A DNA stretch of 6,725 bases from Colimorpha sp045642445 (GTDB lineage: Bacteria > Bacteroidota > Bacteroidia > Bacteroidales > P3), in contig JAZUIX010000085.1 in NCBI GenBank assembly GCA_045642445.1, positions 1-6,725 on the forward strand, in the 5' to 3' direction. A program made the translations under genes and the position numbers. A model generated the notes under the pieces. It did not search any database. It was not told the origin of the DNA and was given only the letters and a program-made list of their open reading frames with translations. Below, piece by piece: positions 1-5,465 of this stretch; within the stretch, counting starts at the first letter, position 1; the number at the start of each line of letters is the position of its first letter.

Positions 1-29
1 CAAAGTACAGCCTTCCAGGCTGGTCAAAT

Positions 30-175
30 TAATTCCGCCAACGCATTTCTAACAATTCTGGCCGCATCTGGGATTTCCGTTTCAACCGACTGACAAATAA
101 TTCTTTAATTCGAAAAATTCGGGATAAAAACAAATTAAAAAATTCATCCAACGAGTCTTACTAATTCCGCCAACG
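30..175 (+). repeat. Pair of identical 14-bp direct repeats
   Basis: The 14-mer TAATTCCGCCAACG occurs at 30-43 and again at 162-175. A related AATTCATCCAACG lies at 141-153. The spacing (132 bp) and the AT-rich sequence between them show no coding signal. They may be fragments of a dispersed intergenic repeat family. No function can be assigned. Confidence 0.5.
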
Positions 176-241
176 GGTTAATTTGAGAAATTCGTGCAAT
201 TCGTTGTTACTATCAATAACCGATAACCAATAACCATTACC
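175..241 (-). repeat. Dispersed repeat, left inverted copy
   Basis: Read on the minus strand this segment runs GGTAAT, then heptamers of the form GGTTATY, then GATAGTAACAACGAATTGCA and an end close to TAACCC. It is the inverted counterpart of 4721-4798. The 26 bases at 189-214 are the exact reverse complement of 4755-4780. The flanks match with small indels, and this copy is one heptamer shorter. It lies just upstream of the promoter of the large gene, and its partner lies just past that gene's terminator. It may be a non-autonomous intergenic repeat or a homologous recombination site; the sequence does not decide. Confidence 0.8.
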
Positions 242-363
242 ATCGTTTTATGACAATTTTTTCAGAATTATTGTTTATTTTCAATGTCGTTTCATGCTAG
301 AAAAACTATTGGTTAGAATACAATAATTATGAACCTCATTTCGCACCTGTTATAAAAAAAAAC

Positions 364-393
364 TTGTTGTGTCAAAAAAAAGTTGTATTTTTG
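364..393 (+). promoter_or_regulatory. Bacteroidota-type promoter for the large surface-protein gene
   Basis: A -7 box TATTTTTG at 386-393 fits the TAnnTTTG consensus of the Bacteroidota primary sigma factor. A TTGT at 364-367 sits 18 bases upstream as a plausible -33 element. Transcription would start near 398-402, leaving a ~300-nt untranslated leader before the ATG at 698. An A-run (373-381) fills the spacer. The call rests on consensus match and position. Confidence 0.65.
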
Positions 394-697
394 CAGCGCA
401 ATTCCGGAGAGTATCGGAATCGAGAGAAAGTGCATAGATGCCTTATTCCTAGGATGTAAAACTTGGACGGTTTACATAAGTTATTACGGGGATAGAGTAT
501 GATGAGCACTACCATGTTATGTCTTTATAACGTGTTTATGAAACAAACATGGTGGAGCAGTTCACCAGCCTTATTTTGTAATAACGGGGAGTCCAAGCCC
601 AACATCTTGAAGTGAGGTCATATAATGGATGGCTCCACTTTCTTGTTTTATGTAAGCAGTGACTCCGAGCCATAGTCGCAACAAAGAAAAGTAGAAA
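394..697 (+). promoter_or_regulatory. Candidate structured 5' leader RNA of the large gene
   Basis: Between promoter and start codon lie ~300 nt with several possible stems. These are: 401-406 with 415-420 (6 bp); 454-460 with 471-477 (7 bp, 10-nt loop); 480-487 with 578-585 (8 bp, GTTATTAC/GTAATAAC), enclosing 511-518 with 546-553 (8 bp, ACCATGTT/AACATGGT); and 629-635 with 667-673 (7 bp), extended by 636-639 with 658-661. The loop of the 454-477 hairpin contains CTTGGAC (462-468), exactly complementary to GTCCAAG at 591-597 just 3' of the 8-bp stem, which suggests a pseudoknot or loop-loop contact. ACGGGGA follows both strands of the 8-bp stem (486-492 and 584-590). I recognise no known riboswitch consensus. 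Any one stem could be chance at this length; the compatible arrangement is the argument. A cis-regulatory role is inference. Confidence 0.45.
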
Positions 698-3600
698 ATG
701 ATGACATGGCATAATATGAAAAACAGATTATCTTGTCGGCTTGCCCGACTGGCGTTTGCCGTTACCCTCCTTCTTGCCACAGGCCTCACCGCCGAGGCAC
801 AGCAATATGTGTTTATGTATAAAAACGGAAACACATATAATTTTCTTTACAACAACAGTAATACTTTGGGAAATACAACAACATTCAATGCATCGACTTG
901 TGTATTTTCCTATACAAATAATCAGTTCCAAAATGGTGCAAGATATTTGAATAGAAGTAAAAGTACATTGAGTCTCAGTATGACTGCTTCAAATTGGGTC
1001 ATCGCGTCATACGGTCGCGTGTATTATGATGCTAGTACCGACCGATACATTCAATTTAATAGCGGTTGGGAAACTTTGGCTCAAAGTAATTCTCCAGGTA
1101 CAGGCACAGCATATACAGTCCTATTCGCATATTCCTCTCATGAAAAAAGTTTGGATGATCCGACAATAACTGGAGATGCTGTGCTTTCAGCTACAGGAGA
1201 TTATAATTATTCTGTGGCAGCTACGTTCCATCCCGCTTATTCGCAGTTTGATGGTTATAGCGGTACAAATACTGTTTCCTATTATCACGATGGTTCATCT
1301 ATGACTACAACTAAGCCATCAAATACAAATGTCACTACGGGCACTTGGACTCTTGAAGGCGGCTCCACATACGCATCGGTAAATTCTACAAATGGGAAAA
1401 TAACCATTATATCGCTTCCCACTAATGATTTGACTATGACATTGAAGTGTCAAGTCACAAGCAATAGTTTGACGAAATCGGCTGAAAAGACCATTCTTCT
1501 CTACGGAACCACTATCGCCACGCCCACCATTACCCGTACCGGCAATAGTGTTGCCTTGTCAACAACCAGTTTGAATGCCACTATCTACTATACCACCGAT
1601 GGTACTACACCTACCGCTTCAAGCACACCCTATACTTCCCCCATCGACCTTACGAGTCTGACGTTGCCCGTCACCATCAAGGCTATTGCTATCAGAAACG
1701 GCAATTCGTCAAGCGTAGTTACGTCTGGTGAATATCAAAGTTTGATTTGTGCTCAGCCTGTCATTGGTTTTGCCCCTGATGGATACATTGTCATTACAGC
1801 AGAAGAGGGAGCAACCATTTATTATACTACAAATGGTGATGATCCAAGCACAACGGAATCAGAAACAAACAAAATATACACGGGCACATTCCATGTGACC
1901 ACTGACCAGACCATTAAAGCAATTGCGGTAAAGCCTAACTATGATAACTCTTCTGTTGCTTCTGCCAAATATCCTGTTAATGGTGTAAGCGGCGGCGTTG
2001 TAACCCTCAACGACTACGAGGACCACAACTGGACGTACTATAGCGGTGTGGATGCAAGCGTGGACGGTGGACATTATAACACTACCTATTTAGGCAAATT
2101 GTATAGTCCCAATCCTAGGAACGTGAAAATCACATATAATGCCGTCAATGATGTTACCGGAAGTAACACCGCGGTAAAAGTCTCAACGACCGAACCTGAA
2201 ACCACGTTTGTTTACTATAAGACGCTTGAAGAGGGTGCTACTCCCGGACAGTATCCATATCAGGTTATTTCTAGTCCGTTTAGTGTCCGCCCTTCCAAAG
2301 GCAGTGGAAGTAGCAAGGTATTTTATGGTTTTGCTGGATGGAAGATTGTCAGCGGTGGAGAGTATATCAATGGATACAACAATGGACAGACGCTTCCTTT
2401 AGATGCTGAAATTACTTTTGTTAATTTGCCCTATCCAAGTGTCAATTGTACCTCGGCTGAGATTGTATTCCAGACCACATGGACACAGGCTCACGTTCAT
2501 CGCGGAGGTGGAAATGTCTCCAATGCTGCATTCAATGGTGGAAACTATGAAAACAATTTCTGTGTGATAAACGCAGATTATACCAATGCTCTTACTCCTA
2601 CTTATCCTGTAACAATTACAAGTGTGGAACCCGATGGAAGCAATACGTATAATGTTACGTTCTCAAACTTGGTAACGCCCGTTGCTGGTGCCGCCAATAC
2701 GACTAAATTGGAGTACATAAAGTGGTCACCCAGCGGCAATATCAATGCCCAAGGAAGAAATTTCACCGTAGGCCGAGGTGTGACAACTACAGGAACTGTG
2801 CGTAATTTTTATCCTCAAGGAAGCAATGCTACCACCAATCAAGTTGTTAAAATCGAAAGTGGGAAATACGTACAACTGCAATGTTATTCCACCAATCAGA
2901 CGGCTGGTAATCTCACCAAGCAGTGGGTGATTTTAGGATGTGATTATGACCGTGCTACCAACAATGGTATTTCCAATAGTCCCAAGTTGGAATTTACAGG
3001 ATATCTTCATATTGCAGATAATAAATCTGGAATCGTACCTAATACCGACGCAGGCGCTAACACCTATATGAGTAAGATATGGATGAAAAGCGGCTCTTTT
3101 ACAACGGATGTCGCAATTGCCGGTGGTGCGATTGCCAATAGTTTTTATATATGTTCTCATAGTGGTGGCAATACTGGCAAACGTTATTTGGAAATCCAAG
3201 GAGGCCGTTTACATAGTAATATCGCAGGAGGTAGAGATAGTGAACGAAATGGTGTGAAAAATAATGCCAATTATGTGAACACCGAAATTCGTATCAAAGG
3301 CGGTCTCATTGAGGGGTCCATCTATGGTGGTGCGCAGAATCTTACCCACCAAGGCAGTCGCCAGATTGTCCTGACTGGTGGTGAAGTCAATGGTTGGATT
3401 GCCGGAGGTGCTAATGGAACGGATGCATCTGGCGGATTAACCGATGGTGCGACATATATATATGTTGGAGGTGATTCAAGGGTCGATAGTCATAACAGCG
3501 GCACATCCATTGGTGCATCTATTGGTGGCAATGTCTATGGCGCGGGATGCGGTCATAACAGCGAAAGTACGTCTGGGCAGATATCGTTTGGCACGAATGT

Positions 3601-4561
3601 CGTTATAGCAGATAATGCATACGTGGAACGTGGCGTCTATGGTGGTGGTTCATTAGGCTATTGCAAGACTGACCAAACAGCCTACGTCTATGTCACTGGT
3701 GGCCATGTGGAAGGCAAGTCAGGTAATTATACGGATCGAAACAATGTAACTACCAATGGTGTTATTGGTGGTGTGTTTGGTGGTGCCCGTATGCGTGGTG
3801 GTGGAGAAGTTAAAATGTATATGACGGGTGGTGTTGTAGAATCTGGCTTGTTTGGCGGTAGCAACTACACTGGCACCATCGAAAAAAATGTCACCATGCA
3901 AGTCAATGGTGGCCAGGTGGGCACCTCAACCAAAACTGCCAATGTCCATGGCGGCGGTTATGGTCAGCCTACCCGTGTGACGGGCAATGTGGATATCACC
4001 ATCGGCACAAAAAATACTTCTACTGGCGAAACAGCCGGCTCTGCCGTAATCTATGGCGATGTGTATGGCGGTTCGGCACTGGGGTATGTCAATGGAACGG
4101 CTGTAAGCACTACCAAACATACCAATGTAACTTTGAATGGCGGTGACGTATATGGCGCAGTTTATGGCGGCGGTCTGGGCAACGGATCCAATGCTGCCAA
4201 TGTATACGCCCCGGTAACGGTGACCATCAATGGCGGCAGCGCGACCAATGTGTTCGGCTGCAACAATACAAACGGCCGTCCTATGAGCACTGTAAAGGTG
4301 AATATGACCGGCGGATTGGTGCGCGAATGCGTGTACGGCGGCGGTAACGCGGCGGCCTATACCGGAACGCCCCAGGTATCGATCAGCGGCGGCGAGGTCG
4401 ATAAGCACGTCTTTGGTGGCGGCTTGGGATCCGAAGCCACCATCACGGGCGACACCCACGTCATCATTACCGGCACAAGCCATGTCAAACAGAATGTCTA
4501 CGGTGGTGGCAATGGTGGCAGTGTGAGCGGTCAAACCCACGTAGACATCGGTGGAGAATAA
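698..4561 (+). CDS. Secreted repeat protein with CHB_HEX_C-like domains and a glycine-rich YGGG repeat region; probably C-terminally truncated
   Basis: An exported, probably cell-surface or secreted protein of 1287 aa; its function and ligand are unknown. Residues 1-34 form a Sec signal peptide: basic stretch KNRLSCRLAR, hydrophobic core LAFAVTLLLATGLTA, likely cleavage after AEA34. No lipobox is seen. Residues ~215-268 look like a bacterial Ig-like fold. Two chitobiase/hexosaminidase C-terminal-type domains follow at ~273-346 and ~352-426, each with the hallmark ATIYYTTDG/ATIYYTTNG and a later TIKAIAV segment. Residues ~500-560 (FYGFAGWKIVSGG) recall InlB-type repeats, weakly. From ~807 to the end about 14 units of roughly 27-40 aa follow the pattern V-x-I/M-x-GG-x-V-x4-VYGGG, consistent with a beta-helix or adhesin stalk. 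The last residues, HVDIGGE, open a further unit that is never finished, and no sorting domain (for example type IX) is present. The start at 698 has an A-rich upstream typical of the phylum; ATG 716 (MKNRL) is an equally usable start and gives a more standard signal peptide. GC content rises strongly towards the 3' end. Confidence 0.9.
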   Translation: MMTWHNMKNRLSCRLARLAFAVTLLLATGLTAEAQQYVFMYKNGNTYNFLYNNSNTLGNTTTFNASTCVFSYTNNQFQNGARYLNRSKSTLSLSMTASNWVIASYGRVYYDASTDRYIQFNSGWETLAQSNSPGTGTAYTVLFAYSSHEKSLDDPTITGDAVLSATGDYNYSVAATFHPAYSQFDGYSGTNTVSYYHDGSSMTTTKPSNTNVTTGTWTLEGGSTYASVNSTNGKITIISLPTNDLTMTLKCQVTSNSLTKSAEKTILLYGTTIATPTITRTGNSVALSTTSLNATIYYTTDGTTPTASSTPYTSPIDLTSLTLPVTIKAIAIRNGNSSSVVTSGEYQSLICAQPVIGFAPDGYIVITAEEGATIYYTTNGDDPSTTESETNKIYTGTFHVTTDQTIKAIAVKPNYDNSSVASAKYPVNGVSGGVVTLNDYEDHNWTYYSGVDASVDGGHYNTTYLGKLYSPNPRNVKITYNAVNDVTGSNTAVKVSTTEPETTFVYYKTLEEGATPGQYPYQVISSPFSVRPSKGSGSSKVFYGFAGWKIVSGGEYINGYNNGQTLPLDAEITFVNLPYPSVNCTSAEIVFQTTWTQAHVHRGGGNVSNAAFNGGNYENNFCVINADYTNALTPTYPVTITSVEPDGSNTYNVTFSNLVTPVAGAANTTKLEYIKWSPSGNINAQGRNFTVGRGVTTTGTVRNFYPQGSNATTNQVVKIESGKYVQLQCYSTNQTAGNLTKQWVILGCDYDRATNNGISNSPKLEFTGYLHIADNKSGIVPNTDAGANTYMSKIWMKSGSFTTDVAIAGGAIANSFYICSHSGGNTGKRYLEIQGGRLHSNIAGGRDSERNGVKNNANYVNTEIRIKGGLIEGSIYGGAQNLTHQGSRQIVLTGGEVNGWIAGGANGTDASGGLTDGATYIYVGGDSRVDSHNSGTSIGASIGGNVYGAGCGHNSESTSGQISFGTNVVIADNAYVERGVYGGGSLGYCKTDQTAYVYVTGGHVEGKSGNYTDRNNVTTNGVIGGVFGGARMRGGGEVKMYMTGGVVESGLFGGSNYTGTIEKNVTMQVNGGQVGTSTKTANVHGGGYGQPTRVTGNVDITIGTKNTSTGETAGSAVIYGDVYGGSALGYVNGTAVSTTKHTNVTLNGGDVYGAVYGGGLGNGSNAANVYAPVTVTINGGSATNVFGCNNTNGRPMSTVKVNMTGGLVRECVYGGGNAAAYTGTPQVSISGGEVDKHVFGGGLGSEATITGDTHVIITGTSHVKQNVYGGGNGGSVSGQTHVDIGGE

Positions 4562-4620
4562 TAATATGATTAAGAGATAGTCCAGATTTCAGCACACTGA
4601 TCTTTTTCAGTCTATTGAAA

Positions 4621-4667
4621 GTCACTTCGGTGACAAGAGCATTCCGCAAGGAGTGCTCTTTCTATTT
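4621..4667 (+). terminator. Intrinsic terminator after the surface-protein gene, preceded by a TTCG hairpin
   Basis: A 10-bp stem (4635-4644 AAGAGCATTC with 4651-4660 GAGTGCTCTT, one G-T pair, 6-nt loop CGCAAG) is followed by TCTATTT. Immediately before it lies a compact hairpin GTCAC-TTCG-GTGAC (4621-4634) with a stabilising C(UUCG)G loop. Both sit ~60-100 nt after the stop codon, so the large gene should end its transcript here. The arrangement argues against readthrough into the ATPase gene. Confidence 0.8.
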
Positions 4668-4685
4668 ACGCTTATTTTAGACAAC

Positions 4686-4798
4686 GTCAATGCCCGAAAA
4701 TGGATGAACAACGAATTATTGGTAATGGTTATTGATTATAGGTTATCGGTTATCGATAGTAACAACGAATTGCACGAATTACTCAAATTACTTAACCC
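4686..4798 (+). repeat. Composite dispersed repeat, copy A
   Basis: This copy shares a 30-bp identical block (4694-4723) and a 28-bp identical block (4748-4775) with the copy at 5219-5288. Between the blocks lie GGTTATY-type heptamers, 24 bp here against 4 bp in the other copy. AACAACGAATT occurs at both sides of the heptamers (4707-4717 and 4761-4771). From 4721 to 4798 it is also the inverted counterpart of 175-241. It does not code for anything recognisable. Confidence 0.85.
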
Positions 4799-4800
4799 AC

Positions 4801-4831
4801 GTTTTGTTGCCTGATGAAGGCTTAACAAAAC
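4801..4831. repeat. Strong hairpin beside the dispersed repeat
   Basis: GTTTTGTTGCCT (4801-4812) pairs with AGGC (4818-4821) and AACAAAAC (4824-4831), giving a 12-bp stem with a 2-nt bulge (TT) and a 5-nt loop. It starts right after the end of the repeat homology (4798) and has no T-run after it on the plus strand. It may be part of the repeat element or a terminator-like structure. Its role is unknown. Confidence 0.5.
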
Positions 4832-4856
4832 ATCAATGACTTAAACCAAAACAGGG

Positions 4857-4930
4857 GACATCGATGTCAACCTCCGACAAACGCCCGCGGAAGCCAAGAT
4901 TTTGCCGCGGATTACGCGAATAGCAAAATC
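4857..4930. repeat. Perfect 12-bp palindrome and a compound stem-loop
   Basis: GACATCGATGTC at 4857-4868 is a perfect 12-bp palindrome. Thirty bases later GATTTTGC (4898-4905) is the exact inverse of GCAAAATC (4923-4930). Inside it CGCG (4906-4909) can pair with CGCG (4915-4918) around a GATTA loop. The GC-rich tip in AT-rich surroundings resembles a small REP-like unit. No protein or function is supported. Confidence 0.45.
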
Positions 4931-5024
4931 ATCCAATACACATAAAGTCCTTATTATTTGCGTTATAAATCAACATCATAGTTTTTGTGAGAACACAAAT
5001 AACTGTAGGAATAGTTTTATTGAT

Positions 5025-5114
5025 GTCCTTGCTATGCGTTATCCGCTGCAAGGACGGCTACCGCAGTCGGCTGGACGCACACAAACTGCTTATTGAAACA
5101 ACGAATTGCACGAA
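5025..5114. repeat. GC-richer intergenic segment with 8-bp inverted repeat and a 15-mer copy
   Basis: GTCCTTGC (5025-5032) is inverted in GCAAGGAC (5048-5055), with a 15-nt loop. The following bases to about 5090 are clearly richer in G and C than the flanks. AACAACGAATTGCAC, shared with the composite repeats, follows at 5097-5111. Open frames crossing here have no recognisable protein features. This is probably a dispersed repeat module or the remnant of something lost. Confidence 0.4.
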
Positions 5115-5218
5115 AGACACAAAACTATAAAATAATAATTCACGGTAATTTGCGGATATTCATGATAATTTGCGTTTTTATGAGAGTGCTTCGCAAACGT
5201 GAATGGCCGCAAATGTCC

Positions 5219-5323
5219 GTCAATTTCCGAAAATGGATGAACAACGAATTATTGGTTATTGGTTATCGATAGTAACAACGAATTGCACAAAAATAATTCG
5301 TCACATTCGTGTAATTTGTTGTT
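5219..5323 (+). repeat. Composite dispersed repeat, copy B, ending in a 15-bp hairpin
   Basis: This is the direct copy of the repeat at 4686-4775, with identical blocks at 5227-5256 and 5261-5288 and fewer heptamers between them. AACAACGAATT borders the heptamers at 5240-5250 and 5274-5284. The 15-mer AACAACGAATTGCAC at 5274-5288 also pairs with GTGTAATTTGTTGTT at 5309-5323 (13 Watson-Crick plus 2 G-T pairs, 20-nt loop). The hairpin lies ~60 bp upstream of the ATPase operator region. It could act as a terminator-like barrier, but the T-run after it is short. Confidence 0.75.
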
Positions 5324-5379
5324 TTTGACACAAATAATAAGTTTATTTTATCGCCAGTTTGGTTTGTGATTTCCCGATA

Positions 5380-5434
5380 TTTTTGGAATCAATTCCAAAA
5401 AACTCGCCACTTTTTTGGAATTAATTCCGAAAAA
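5380..5434 (+). promoter_or_regulatory. Two operator-like palindromes at the ATPase promoter
   Basis: Site 1 at 5380-5401 reads TTTTTGGAAT-CA-ATTCCAAAAA, with perfect 10-bp arms. Site 2 at 5411-5434 has 11-bp arms around TA, reads TTTGGAATTAATTCCGAAA at its core, and carries one T/G mismatch. Their centres are 32 bp apart, close to three helical turns, so a dimeric regulator could bind both on the same DNA face. Site 2 covers the -33 element, which would suit repression. The binding protein is unknown; self-regulation by the ATPase is possible but not shown. Confidence 0.55.
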
Positions 5435-5446
5435 GTTGTATATTTG
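5414..5446 (+). promoter_or_regulatory. Bacteroidota-type promoter for the ATPase gene
   Basis: TATATTTG at 5439-5446 matches the TAnnTTTG -7 consensus exactly. TTTG at 5414-5417 lies 21 bases upstream as the -33 element and falls inside the second palindrome. Transcription would start around 5452-5456, so the untranslated leader before ATG 5466 would be only about 10-14 nt, too short for a usual ribosome binding site. Confidence 0.75.
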
Positions 5447-5465
5447 CATTTGAAAAAGTGATACT

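Larger units (their letters stand above)
1..361. other. Gene-free upstream region with short repeats
   Basis: No open frame here looks like a gene and the stretch is AT-rich. The first bases hold a small hairpin (8-13 CAGCCT with 17-22 AGGCTG, 3-nt loop), possibly the end of a preceding unit, but no T-run follows it. TAATTCCGCCAACG occurs identically at 30-43 and 162-175, with a weaker version at 141-153. A 9-bp inverted pair (266-274 AATTATTGT with 320-328 ACAATAATT) lies upstream of the promoter, but in such AT-rich DNA it may be chance. The stretch also includes the dispersed repeat arm at 175-241, listed separately. Confidence 0.6.

Noticed and set aside
394..697. Known riboswitch (THF-like because of GGAGAGTA at 406-413, or cobalamin)
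   Set aside because: Only a short string matches. The remaining conserved THF or cobalamin core elements are not visible and the gene context does not fit.
571..834. 87-codon minus-strand frame over the leader and gene start
   Set aside because: It lies antisense to the leader and signal peptide, with no promoter or protein signature.
3926..4540. 204-codon minus-strand open frame opposite the repeat region
   Set aside because: It is an antisense shadow of the periodic glycine codons (Gly/Thr/Ala codons read as Ala/Ile/Thr in reverse), with no independent start signals.
698..4561. Frameshift explaining the abrupt C-terminus
   Set aside because: No continuation of the YGGG repeat was found in the other frames after 4561. 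The sequence moves straight to a terminator, so loss of the 3' part is likelier than a simple frameshift.
4902..5096. 64-codon plus-strand open frame in the intergenic region
   Set aside because: It starts inside a stem-loop, crosses two repeat modules, has no promoter and no recognisable protein feature. It is more likely a chance frame through repeats.
175..5323. Possible CRISPR array from recurring 15-mer and heptamer repeats
   Set aside because: Copies are irregularly spaced and in both orientations, heptamers are contiguous without spacers, and no cas gene is present.
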